Assembly: GCA_020726505.1 (NCBI GenBank)
Contig: JAHLEZ010000003.1
Coordinates: 2,046,001 to 2,110,000, forward strand
Reading direction: 5' to 3'
From: Leptodontidium sp. MPI-SDFR-AT-0119
Lineage: Eukaryota; Ascomycota; Leotiomycetes; Helotiales; Leptodontidiaceae
DNA: 64,000 bases
This document shows positions 11,016-21,495 of the stretch, piece by piece. The stretch's first letter is position 1. Each line of letters opens with the position of its first letter. The notes under the pieces are model-generated. The model saw only the letters and a program-made list of their open reading frames with translations. It ran no database searches and was not told the origin of the DNA. Both the position numbers and the translations under genes were made by a program.

Positions 11016-11972
11016 ATGGAGGGCAACTTCTACTCCATAACTGGAGCAGGCTCAGGAATTGGAAGAGCAACAGCGATTCGATGTGCAGAACTCGGGGCAT
11101 CTGGAGTGACTCTCTGCGACCTCAGTACCGAGGGATTAGAAGTCACCAAGGAGATGATGTATTCGTCTCATCACAATATCAAAGTAGTGCTAATCACTGA
11201 GCAGAGAAGAAAAATACCAAACGAAAGTCCTCACCCGGACAGTAGACATAGCCAAAGCCGACCAGGTGGATGCCTGGATTGAGGAAGCAGTGAAAGAATT
11301 CGGCAAGCTAGACGGCGCCGCTAATGTGGCTGGGCTGTCGATAAGACATCCGGATACAACTTCTGCAAATATCGTAGGTGATACCTCTATCCCACTGGAT
11401 GAGCTAAAGCTTAATACGTCCAGATTCAAGAAGACTGGGATAGAACAGTCGCTGTCAACTTGACAGGAACGATGAATTGTCAACGAGCTCAACTCCGTGT
11501 CCTCACTCGTCCAGGCGGTTCCATCGTCAACGTCTCCAGCGGAGCGGGAATGAAAGGAGTTGCTGGCATGCCTTCGTATTCAGCTACCAAATGGGGAATG
11601 CGGGGTCTCAGTAAAACTGCTGCTGCAGAGTTTGGTCCTGTGGGGATTCGTGTCAACACTTTGATGCCGTGAGTTATCCCAACTCCATTTCCAATGGTCA
11701 CTGACTAGTTTTGGATGGAAGGGGGCCGATTGCTAGTGGGGATAACTTTCAGAAAGCGATCGAGTCGGGGAGGATTGATCCCAAAGTAATGAGTTCGGGT
11801 ACAATGTTGAAGAGATTGGGGACCCCGGAGGAGGTTGCAAAGATGATGGCTTTCTTGATGAGCGATGATGCTTCATATATTACTGGAGGTATTTGATTCT
11901 CCTTTTTATCAGTGTAGGGGCTCCACTAACACGTTTAAAGCCGATATTCCTGTTGATGGTGGCTTTGCTTAG
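11016..11972 (+). CDS. Short-chain dehydrogenase/reductase (SDR)
   Basis: Classical SDR of 251 residues in five exons: 11016-11158, 11205-11373, 11424-11668, 11722-11888 and 11941-11972. All phases agree and the total is divisible by three, so apparent stops are intronic. The cofactor motif is TGAGSGIGRATA (TGxxxGxG). Asp of CDL follows beta-2, suggesting NAD(H). NVAG, NVSSGAGMKG (catalytic Ser) and YSATKWGMRGLSK (Tyr-x3-Lys) follow, then RVNTLMPGPIAS and the end ADIPVDGGFA. It oxidises or reduces an alcohol or ketone with NAD(P). It is divergent from the P450, which may supply its substrate. The third intron uses the second possible acceptor (GGATGGAAG), chosen because it restores MPGPIAS. 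Confidence 0.93.
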
Positions 11973-13056
11973 CTGTAGGTGACAAGAGCATCAACTTCAA
12001 GATGGACGCCGGCATGAGCAACGCCTCGGATATGTCCCGAGAGCTTAGAACAAGAAACTTCATTATTTGCAATACCGATAAGGAGTTTTGTATTTCCACA
12101 TCGTGGTTCCGAGTCCCAGAAGCGGTGAATTGAAATCAATTGCAACTCAACCAAAAAAGGAAAATCAAGAGCAGTGAACAAAAATCTGTCAAAGGCATCT
12201 GTCAATATAACTCTCAAGGCGCCTTCCTTAATCATTCAAAAGAACAAGAAGAGGTCAAGAGTTGGCGAGAGCAAAGAGGACGAAATAGACAGACCCAGCC
12301 CGGCTTCGGGGGAACGGATATCCACCCAATATCCACTTTCACACTTTCGCAAAAAACGAAAGGGGAAATCCGAGAAAAAAGAATATTGCAACTGCCGTGA
12401 ATCGAACACGAACCTCCACCTTGCTCGACGTAGAGTCTGGAAGGCTATTTACTTGTTAGGATATCGTACAGGAGTAAGTGTCGAGGAGGAGAGATTCTTA
12501 CGTGGAATCCTAACCATTGGCTGTGAACTTGTTAGTTGAATACCTTTCGAATTGTTCGAAGACATGTACTTACACCACAGAAGCTAGCTCGATTTGGACT
12601 AATTTCTCACTATTTTGTTATAAGAATGTATTAAGAACGTTGAAAATTTCCCTCTGCTGTAGGTACACCGCCAATGCCCCTCTTTGCCCTTTGCCCCTCA
12701 TCCCCCACTATTTGATCACAACCAGGGATAAGCGAATGTCATTTCGGGTTCTGTTTACATTGAAGACTGGACGGATGCTTGGGGAGGAGGGGCAAAGGTA
12801 GGTGGCCGATCAATCAATTTCTTCTCCTTGGACGCCCAAAGAACCAAAATGACCTGGTTCCTCCAATTCTGAATGCCAATGAACAGTCACATGACTGTGA
12901 TCATGGCTCGAGATTAGCCTGAATGCTTCTTGGAAGGTCCATCCCACTATTCTATCGATTCTGGCATAAAGGAGTAAGCAATCTTTGAACCTCTCTGAAA
13001 TCTCCATTGGGCTATCAGAGACTGGTTTGAACTCAGATTTGAATCCACAAACAAAC
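11973..13056. other. Intergenic region, SDR to Gfo/Idh gene
   Basis: About 1.1 kb without a convincing protein gene. It holds the SDR 3' UTR, the tRNA-like sequence near 12387-12545 on the minus strand, and the promoter of the oxidoreductase gene. Confidence 0.5.
12387..12545 (-). tRNA. tRNA-like sequence, possibly intron-bearing or degenerate
   Basis: On the minus strand an A-box-like GCCAATGGTTAGGATTC lies about 110 nt before a B-box-like GTTCGATTC. The T arm folds as TCGTG-TTCGATT-CACGG. A possible anticodon stem TCCAC (near 12515-12519) pairs with GTGGA (near 12414-12418) across a long gap that would be an intron. The 3' acceptor strand CAGTTGC is followed by A. I could not find a matching 5' acceptor strand, the D stem is imperfect and the variable loop is short, so it may be a tRNA pseudogene. 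No isotype is assigned. Confidence 0.3.
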
Positions 13057-14241
13057 ATGGCTTCAAACCGAAGCCTAACCATGAGATGGGGAATCCTTGG
13101 TTCTCACGCCCCTTAAACGTCCCAAGCAATCAACTAACAAAGCATCAGGAACCGGCTGGGTCTCCACAAATTTCGTGAAAGACCTCGTTCTCTCCAACCC
13201 CTCATCACCCATCCAACACCTGATCACCGCTCTCGGAACTTCCTCAGAAGCCAAGGGAAGCGAATTCGTCCATTCGATTTTCACTTCACACCAACCCAGA
13301 CCTACTATCTACACGGACTACAAGTCGGTGTATGCTGATCCCAATGTTGATATTGTGTATATTGGTACCCCTCATGTCTTCCATAAGGAGTCATGTTTAG
13401 CTGCTATTGCGGCGGGTAAACACGTGTTGTGTGAAAAGCCGATGGCTATCAATGAGAGGGAGGTGAGAGAGATGATTACTGCAGCTGCGAAGAAGGGGGT
13501 GTTCTTGATGGAAGGTATGTCTGACGTCCTACTCGAAATGAGGATCATCTTGCTTGATGAGATTATGGACACTGATGCTATGCAGCTGTCTGGACTCGCT
13601 TCTTCCCCTTGGTACTCGCACTCCAACGTCTACTCCACAAAGAAAAGGCCATCGGAGATATCTCACGTATGTTCTGTGATTTCGGTCTAGACTTTATTTC
13701 GTTGCCTGCCACGCACCGCCTCAAGGATCTCAAACTCGGAGGAGGAGCTCTTCTTGATCTTGGAGTCTACGCTCTGATGTTCAGCAGCATCGTCCTAGAC
13801 GAGCATGTGGGGCTGGAAGCTTCGAATCCAGAGGTCACTAGCAGTCTGTTTGTAATTGATGGTGTTGATCATGACGATGTGATTGTGTTGAAATATCCTG
13901 AGAATGGAAGAATGGGTATCTTGACTGCTTCGATGAGGGGCAAGACTGGAGAGGATTTCCTCCGTATCGAAGGAAGTGCTGGGACCATTGTAGTTTCTGG
14001 GCCCGCGGCGTCAGTGCCGAAGAGTATCAAAATCATGGTGAAAGACCAAGAGGAAAAGGTGCTCAATTTTGAGCATGAGGGAATGGGATTCTATTTCGAA
14101 GCTGATGCTGTGGCAGGGGATATCCTTGCGGGGAGGAAGGAGAACGATATTATGCCGCTTGAGGAGAGTGTGAGGATAATCAAGATCATGGATGAGATTA
14201 GGAAGGTTGGCGGGGTCATCTATTCACAAGATCAAATTTGA
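13057..14241 (+). CDS. Gfo/Idh/MocA family oxidoreductase
   Basis: NAD(P)-dependent oxidoreductase of the dihydrodiol / sugar dehydrogenase type. Exons run 13057-13099, 13149-13514 and 13586-14241. The first intron splits the dinucleotide motif, giving RWGILGTGWVSTNFVKDL. Next come VYADPNVDIVYIGTPHVFH, then GKHVLCEKPMA, the EKP signature with catalytic Lys. The C-terminal beta-sheet domain reads LGGGALLDLGVYALMFSS and later IEGSAGTIVV. Two in-frame ATGs are possible: 13057 (MASNRSLTMRWG) and 13081 (MRWG). The former is preferred by position, giving 354 residues; the latter gives 346. No signal peptide. It is at the end of the metabolic run and could act on sugars, dihydrodiols or inositol-like alcohols. 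Confidence 0.92.
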
Positions 14242-14395
14242 GTAATTCGGTGAAGAAGAAAGGCAATGAAGGTGTGAATAGATCTTCTGACCTTCATAGG
14301 AGGCCCTAGGGCCATCGAACAACAGCTTTCACACTCTGGATGATTTGTTGGCTTCTTCACTTCAAGCGAAATAGTTGTCGTCCTCAATTGATCCG

Positions 14396-15069
14396 TCATG
14401 GCCATGCCAGCCTGTCAGCTTCGTAGATCTTTCTCCTCTCTACCTCTGCGAGGAGCAGTCGCTCTTGAATCGCAGCTGTAGTGAAAATCTCACTGGTAAT
14501 CTCCGGAAGTGGCCGTGGAACCAGCCCATTTGCAACCTCCTTCGCAACGTACTTATCCAACCTCCTGCGATTAACGGGCCGCGCTTGCTTTGCAAAGCCC
14601 TCCAAGGCTTCAGAGTAATGATAATCTTGGGCCGGTGTCTTGTACAAGAGGGTATTGACGCTTTCCATTGATAGATTGAAAGGTACAGGCTTCACCATGA
14701 CCATATTCGCAGCTTCCGTATCCATGGGGCATGAATCTCGTATTTATGCATGGGTCCGATGGCTTTCTCCTCCACAAGTCTGGTGAACTGATCTTCGCTG
14801 AGTTTGTCGCAGTCGAAGAATGATGGCACACCCCACATTCCAATCCCATCTACTGCTTTGTCGAATCGCAATCAATAGCAACGATAGCGTTCGATAAAGC
14901 AGACCTCCAGGTAGACAGCTCTTGGTCCAGGAAGTGCGTGTTCCCATACCATATTTCGGATTTCTGTTGGAAGTTTGCTGAGGGGTGTAAATGTAGCTTC
15001 GACTATCGCAGGCAGCTCGCTTGTAGACCTACTCTCATGCTCGGGAGATTGCATTATCGTATCCTCCAT
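14396..15069 (-). pseudogene. 2EXR-domain gene, frame-broken and internally deleted
   Basis: ATG at 15069 opens a 2EXR-type N-terminus with the signature LSKLPTEIRNMVWEHALPGP and RAVYLEVCF, but the frame stops near 14872. A second frame from about 14870 reads FDKAVDGIGMWGVPSFFDC and continues to RKLRIWSW. A third, from 14725 to 14396, reads VKPVPFNLSMESVNTLLY and ends RLAWP. Together they look like the start and end of one 2EXR protein. The middle (the usual LLHVCRESR region) is missing, and no splice pattern I tried joins the parts cleanly. It is therefore called a decayed copy. It diverges from the first caspase-like gene (547 bp between starts). Confidence 0.6.
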
Positions 15070-15616
15070 CGCAAATAGTTCTTGGAGGGTATAGTGTTTT
15101 GTTGGTTGGAATATCAAGGAGTCGGCAGCCTCCGCAGAAGCCAGGGAGCTCAGAGTATTTGGTTCAAACGTTCAAACCAGCCCAAGCCTACTATTAAATC
15201 AAGCAAACAGTCAATAAACACGCCTTATTTTTCTGAGCTATCCATCGTCCAAATATTTGCTTCGGTGTTATCTTTTTGGTATACTCAAGTGAGGGCACAG
15301 GAAGCTCCAAACGAATTCCAGCAAGATGCAGTTTCGAAGGGAGTTTCCGGATTTCGAAACTGATAGCAAGAATCGAGGAAAATACCGATTTACCGCAATA
15401 TAATGACACATAGGAAAAAGAAGGGCTATATCAAAACCCAGCCAAGAAAGATGTTTGCTCGCTGTCGAGCCCTCCATTTAGTAAACAGACTTCTCTCTGA
15501 CCATTAACCAAACGCGAAATTTTAACCATTTTGCTGCGGAACGGGTTCCTGCCCGGCACAGCATCCTGGCTCAACCAACCTATTTCAGCGAGACCCAGAG
15601 CTCTCACAGCACTTCC
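15070..15616. promoter_or_regulatory. Divergent region, 2EXR remnant / caspase-like gene
   Basis: 547 bp between two divergent starts. No convincing gene is present. It may contain promoters for both neighbours. Confidence 0.4.
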
Positions 15617-16966
15617 ATGAATGACCGGCAAAAGGTATATCGAGATTTGGAAAGAGCCTATGTTTGTTGATTCTACGACTTTAATTCGAAATCAATGTAC
15701 TGACCTCTTACTAAAACGATCAAAGTCGTGATCTGAAGAGACTGAAACGCAGATACGATGATTCCGTTAGAATTAATGAAAGGCAGAGAATTGGGCAGTT
15801 GGAGTCGAAACGAGCCGAAGTAGCAATCGATATAGCAAGGACAAATCAAGAGCTCGAGAAACGCATCGTCAAACTCGGCTGTTCGAATCTAAATGAGCAG
15901 CTCCAAAGCCAAACTCAGAAGCTCCAGAGAATGGAAGAAATACTGGGGGAGCCCGAAAGTGACTGGGCTGGCTGGTCTAATGACTTGGCCGACATCCTGA
16001 TTCGAGATTGGTCAGGTCGACGGAAGTCAAAATACGATTCGGTCAAAGTTCTTCTTGTACAGTGGGCATCGGATGATTTAGGCGTCAAGACGGAAATTGA
16101 AAATCTTGCCCTTTGCTTTACTGATTGCTATGGGTACGATGTCGAGACTTTCGCAACTCCGGATGGCCAGCCTCTCGTTTCACTGACTACTCGAGTGGTC
16201 GAGTTTCTCAAGTACGACTCGCCAAGTACACCATTTATCTTCTACTACGCTGGTCATGGATCTGTCAACCACTGGCGCAGCGACAGTATATGGGGAGCGT
16301 AAGTTAAAGAAGGCTCTCCTTGATCTCCCAGAGACGACTAGTTCTAGGACACGGGCGTCAGGCTCCGCCATCATTCCTTCTGGTATCATTCAAACGCTGT
16401 TTGAACAGTCAAAGTCAGATGCTCTGCTACTCTACAACGCTTGTCACTCAGCCGATACCGCGACGTCGATGGGATCACCAGGAACTGGAGTCACCGAACT
16501 CATTTCAGTCGCCGGTTTTCATGAACCAGCACCTGGTGTTGGGAAATGGTCCTTCAGCCATACGTTGACTGAAGTATTCCATTCAGGATCAAAACATGGC
16601 AAGCCGTTCGCAGTCTCAATGCTCTATTCGGCAATACTCGCGACATTACGGCCAACGAGAAATCAGACATTGATGACCACTCCTGTGCACACCATTTTGG
16701 TGCCAGACGAGAGAAGCCACCCGCGACGATGTATCATGCTGGAGCCATTATCGAAAGTTAGCACGAACTCCGAATCGCCCGAGATGGCGACTCATTCGAG
16801 TTTTATTCTCACGGTATCATTTAAAATCGACAGACCCCAGTTCGAAGCTGACAACATCTGGCAAGATTGGATCATGAGGGCTCCGCCCAGCGCTGTTGCA
16901 TTTCGCCGCCTGCATGCAGGTGCTGCCCCTCGTTACTTACCTAGCAAGGGCCATCCGAATTTCTAG
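15617..16966 (+). CDS. Caspase-like (C14-fold) protein with N-terminal coiled coil
   Basis: Predicted 409 residues in exons 15617-15661, 15739-16298 and 16342-16966. The first exon and its join are inferred: the frame is open upstream of 15799 with no ATG until 15617. Residues about 1-75 are charged and heptad-like (coiled coil). The caspase-type fold follows: KVLLVQWASDDLG, LCFTDCYGYDVETF, FIFYYAGHGS with candidate catalytic His188, then ALLLYNACHSADTAT with candidate Cys236. The spacing and order (His then Cys, each after a hydrophobic strand) fit caspases and metacaspases. GVGKWSFSHTLTEVF is a further segment shared with such fungal proteins. No signal peptide. Family membership is from motifs; activity is unproven. 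The downstream neighbour is a shorter paralogue. Confidence 0.8.
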
Positions 16967-17574
16967 TATTCAGGCTGGCTTGGCCAATCTGAACGCTAGA
17001 CCCGGAGATCATGGATTGACATGGGAAACATCTTGGATGTTTTGGGCGGATGGGCGAAGAAAGAAGAGTGTGTCCCTGGATAGCACCAATTTGGCATTCT
17101 TTTCTGGGCTAGAATATACACAAATATTATTAGACACTAGGTCCATAAAAAGAATTCGCAATTCCGTAGACTCGGGGATGCTTTGCAAACAAGTCCAGCT
17201 TCCGCGTCCGTCGACGTTAGCATGGAGTCAGACATGGAAACTAATTACAGTCGGCTTTCTTTCTCGTTAAATCCTTTCTCTTCGTATTGCGCTGCCAAGC
17301 ACCCCCTTTAAATTCATTGATTAAAGTGATATTCTTTACTGTAGTATATGAAAGAATTCTTTGAAGTGAGGAGAGTCTTGAAGTTCAATCCAAGTTGAGA
17401 GAGCTCTTTGCTTTGAACAAGTCTAAACAAAGATGTCTATTAGTGAGAACAGGACCAGAGAAAGCAGTTAATTAACGCCACGATGGAAATCGGCCAGGTG
17501 GGCATCTTATAGGATCAGTCGCAGAGCAGATAACAAATCCACTGGCTCCAGAAGACAGAGTCTACAGTAAGGAA
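16967..17574. other. Intergenic region between the two caspase-like genes
   Basis: 608 bp. An open stretch continues from 16967 to 17270 in another frame but has no recognisable domain. The frame of the second gene is open back to 17476 without an ATG, so its 5' end may lie further upstream than annotated. Confidence 0.45.
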
Positions 17575-18610
17575 ATGAGTATCAGACTTCAGCAGACGTG
17601 GAAGGAACAACATGGATCGCGCTACACGAGCGGAAAGTTCTTACTGGTGCGGTGGGAGTCCGAAGATATGGGAATAGCAGACGAGTTTGCTGAATTTGCA
17701 CAAGCTCTCTCGCTATACAACATTGACGCCGAGGTGTTCTTGATCCCAGATAAAAGCCCACAAGTAGCCTTGAACGTAAAGGTAGCCCAATTCAGGGACC
17801 AAGACAACTGCCCTACCGTTTTGAAGGGCTTCATGTACTCGGGCCATGAAACAGGCAACCAATATAGAACAGACTCCTGGTGGACGCCGTAAGTTTATCC
17901 ACGAATATGTCTTTTACAGCATGCTAACTCACCTTAGGACTATAGGTAGCAGATACATTGTTGAATCAGGACCCGTCCAAGAGATGCTTGAGCAATCCGT
18001 CTCGGATGTGCTGATTATCTACGATGCTTGTCAGTCTGCTGACTCTGCGAGATCAGAAGTCGTACCAGGGGGAGTCAAGGAACTCATTGCTGCTTGCTGC
18101 TTTTCCCTGCTAACGTCAGGCGTGGAAGATGGTTCTTTCACCACCTACCTAACTAGAATACTCAGAGAGGAACATGCATTGGGCCTACCGTTATCGATCT
18201 CTACCTTGGTCTCTAAAGTTCTGAGTCGAAAGAAGACGGAATGGCAAAGAATAGCTGCAGGATTGAATTCTCCCGACCAAGCAACCGGAGCTGCGGTAAG
18301 ATTCCATACAGCCCCAGTATATTGCAAATTGTCTACTAAGTCCAGCGATAGGGGAATCATTCTGCATCCCATTCAAACCAGCAACATGTTCACAAGGTCC
18401 GCAAAGGCTATCTGTACCAAAAGCCCCAGCAACGAAATTTCAATATCTTTCCGAACCTCTGCTCTGGACACAGATAGCATGAAAGAATGGGAGGAATGGA
18501 TTCGAACTGCTCCTCCCAGCGCAGCTGAATTTCTCAATTTCAAATTCACCGAAGCTCCGTCTTCAAGCCTCAAGCAGATACAAGACGCAATGGACATTTG
18601 CAGCGACTAA
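17575..18610 (+). CDS. Caspase-like paralogue with altered motif residues
   Basis: Predicted 328 residues from exons 17575-17888 and 17938-18610; the intron has branch point GCTAAC and acceptor CACCTTAG. It parallels the upstream gene: SGKFLLVRWESEDMG against KVLLVQWASDDLG, FMYSGHETG against FYYAGHGSV, LIIYDACQSADSA against LLYNACHSADTA, and EWEEWIRTAPPSAAEF against WQDWIMRAPPSAVAF. Candidate His91 and Cys136 are kept, but the Gly after His is Glu and the His after Cys is Gln. The N-terminal coiled coil is missing from the annotated start. It could be an active enzyme with altered specificity, or a decoy or regulatory partner of the first. Confidence 0.78.
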
Positions 18611-18925
18611 GTTGTGGCGTATAGCTGGAATATTCGAGCATTCTTTGGATGAGACTTACCATTAGAATAGGCGTTCGCCAATCCCTCGTTGACCAGTTTC
18701 TCAACCATTCCGGATACCACGACACAATTCTGGTCAATTGTGGAACAGGGTTCTATTTAAATTCTCGCCTTTGTTTGGCTGGTTAGATTAATGGTAAATA
18801 AAAGCTGGACTTCTCAACTCTCTTTGTGCCAAGGGCGCCAATCATGATCCCTTTACACTTTCATAGATTGTTCTGACTCAACTCACTTCGTTCAATACTA
18901 TTTCTACAGGCCAATTTTTTTACCC
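18611..18925. other. Convergent intergenic region
   Basis: 315 bp between the stop of the second caspase-like gene and the stop of the esterase on the other strand. Nothing beyond likely 3' UTRs is seen. Confidence 0.5.
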
Positions 18926-20367
18926 TTAAAAAATATCAAGAGGGAACAACTCCGCAATCCTCTGATACCCCTTCCCATTCGGGTGCAAATAATCTCCTCC
19001 CTGCAACGCCTCAGCCAACTGACTAGGATACGTCTCATTCCTCAACCACTTATCAAAATCCAACACCTCATCAAACGTCCCGCTCTTCCGAATCCACTCA
19101 TTCACTCTCTGTCTTGTCTTCTCCCTTTCCGGATCACTATATCCCTGCACCGTCACATTATACCCAGGCGCACTGAAAGGTGTGATCGTCGCAGCGAAGA
19201 TCGGGATATCGAATGTCTTGATGCGAATAGCGATTTGAGTGAAGGCTGCGATGAGGCGATCCCCGATGGCTTTTTGAGATGCTGCGTCTGTTGCACCGGT
19301 TCCGATGTCATTCACTCCTTCGAAAATCATGGCGTATTCAATTCCTGAGTGAGAGAGAACGTCGCGATCGATGCGAGAGAGGGCGTTTGGGCCAAGTCCG
19401 TCGTACAAGATTCTGTTCCCACCTGCTGCCTGGTTGAGAACGGCAATGTCGGAAGTCGAGTGGCGAGTTTGCATCTTTCGGAGGACGAGGTCAGGCCATC
19501 TGATATTTGTTAGGGGAGCTATTCAGTACCAATCAGGGAGACAAACCGATTGTTCTGGTTAGTGTCACTTCCGCGGCCATCAGTGATGCTATCTCCAACA
19601 ATCACAAAGGAACGCGAGCTCTGCGGCACATATACTTCAACAGCACTCAAGAAGTACCTGAAAAATCTATATTAGTATTTCATCCTAAATTCTACAGTGA
19701 AGAATCTCTCACCAATGTGCCACGTTTGCTGAACTAGCATCTGTGATATTCGTAGCCGACACTTGATTCCCAGCACTCATCCAACTCACAGTCCTACTTC
19801 CCGGATGGGAAGTAATAGCATTCGTAGCGCTCCTCTGCCCATCTGCGAGATAAATCGTTACAGTCAACATACTCTGCGCTTCGACTTTGAAATCAATCGG
19901 ATCCGAAACGATCAATGCCCCATTTGGAATGATGTAGTTCTCGCTTCCCGAGAAAGTGACAGTCTTGAGGGTACTGGGTTGAATGGCTGCAACTCCTGCC
20001 GAGCCATTGAAAGGAAGAGCTACAGTCACGGCCGTGATGGGCAGATCGCTGAGTCCGAAGGCGTTGGAGATGCGGATTCGGATCGAGGGACCACCGATGG
20101 ACATGTGCAGCGTTTGGCGGATTGTCGAATTCACGAAAACCGCTCCTGTTTGGTTCTGCAACGAATCGTGAGAGTTGAATGTCTTGAGCTGCGGCGGAAA
20201 CTTACGAATGGTGCAGGTGGAAGATTAGCTGGCTCCGTGAGCTGCGGCATGCTGACCCAGGTGTCCACCCAGTGCTTGCTGTCATGTCTCCTATGGATCG
20301 AGCCATTAGAGCTTCCAATGAAGACTGCCAGGACAGCAAAATTAAAGAATTGCGAAAACAGCATCAT
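18926..20367 (-). CDS. Secreted SGNH/GDSL-type esterase
   Basis: 429 residues in four exons: 20367-20206, 20155-19713, 19657-19547 and 19499-18926; phases agree. The true ATG is 20367 (MMLFSQFFNFAVLAVFIGSS), a signal peptide. Residues about 55-200 form a beta-rich domain (TLHMSIGGPSIRIRISNAFG). The catalytic part has SFVIVGDSITDGRGSDTNQN (block I with nucleophile Ser), LNQAAGGNRIL (block II Gly), EGVNDIGTG (block III Asn) and GDYLHPNGKGY (block V Asp and His). This arrangement matches fungal secreted SGNH carbohydrate or lipid esterases. The substrate is not defined; plant wall esters are plausible. Confidence 0.92.
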
Positions 20368-21495
20368 GTACAATCAACGAATTCGATTCACAGCTGTAGG
20401 CAAACCCGAAGGTCCGGCATCCGGAACTCCCCAGGTTCATATACCTCCCCGTCCCCGCAAGGAATGAAATTCCCATACTATGGAAGAGGAGGGGATTGTA
20501 AATTACTTGCCCCAGAAACTCTCAGCCTAATATCCCCAGATGCAGGTACTAGAACTCTATTCCTAATCTATCCAACTCCACGAGTGGTATCCTTTCGTCC
20601 GCAATATCCAGGTCGATCGTTGATGAACCCAGTAATTTGTGCCTGATGCAGGGCGAATCCCGAGTGCGTGGATACTCATCGGGACAGTCGGAGGCCAGCT
20701 GGCAAAAGCATGTCGTAGTTGACATGTTGATCCTGGATGTGTTGTGGAAGAATACTTTATCCATCAATGTCGAGGTGGGGTAAATAAGCTTTTCGGCGAG
20801 GGGTAACCGAGCTGCGTCGGGGATGGCGCTTGTTCCTGCATATAGGCTGAATTGGGTGATGTTGATTGGTTTGCCGATCTTCACTATTACGTTGAAGTAA
20901 ATTTCGACAAAGCTGCTTGGCTAATAGTTAAGATAGAAGGATGGATGAGAATCTGATGGGATTCGAGTTCGAAAATATAGAGTTATACGTTAAAGTGAGT
21001 AAAGACAGAATAAGTAAACAAACAAGCGAAAAGCGGGGTAAATTAGAGCACAAAAGGATCCATCCTCACTCAGTATGTCCAAATCCTAGCGAGAGAAAAG
21101 TTTTTTTTTTTTTGCTCTCTTTCGGAATTACCACCCCAAAGACTCATGTTGCCTCGGTCTAAAGCATCTTCCAAGTTCAACTTCAGGTACAGATCTTCGC
21201 AAAACCAGCGCCGTTGCTGGTGTTCTCAGTGGATATTGGTTGCAGAAGGTCAGGTGTAAGTAGCTCAGAGCTAGAATAACAGGACCAAGCCGGGTCATTC
21301 TTATTCTCTGCCACCAGATCAGCCGTGGTGAATCAAGAAACGGAAAAAATCTTCCCAGGTGTGACCGTGTGACAAGTATGCTTACAAAACGAGTACGTTG
21401 TGAACCAACTCAAGCAATCAGGCCGGTCTTGGCAGAAAGTATTGCATCCATTCTCAGCCTCAGTCTGGGCGTCGGCAGGGAGTTTGAAATCCTGT
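20368..21495. other. Intergenic region
   Basis: 1.1 kb between the start of the esterase and the 3' end of the Ser/Thr-rich gene, both on the minus strand. Short open frames on either strand lack domain features. It contains a poly-T run near 21102-21114 and should hold the esterase promoter. Confidence 0.5.

Noticed and set aside
1685..14241. A secondary-metabolite backbone gene in the metabolic cluster
   Set aside because: I looked for PKS, NRPS, terpene cyclase and prenyltransferase motifs between the tailoring-type genes and found none.
15617..18610. A pore-forming partner (gasdermin or hemolysin type) beside the caspase-like genes
   Set aside because: None of the neighbouring reading frames shows such a protein.
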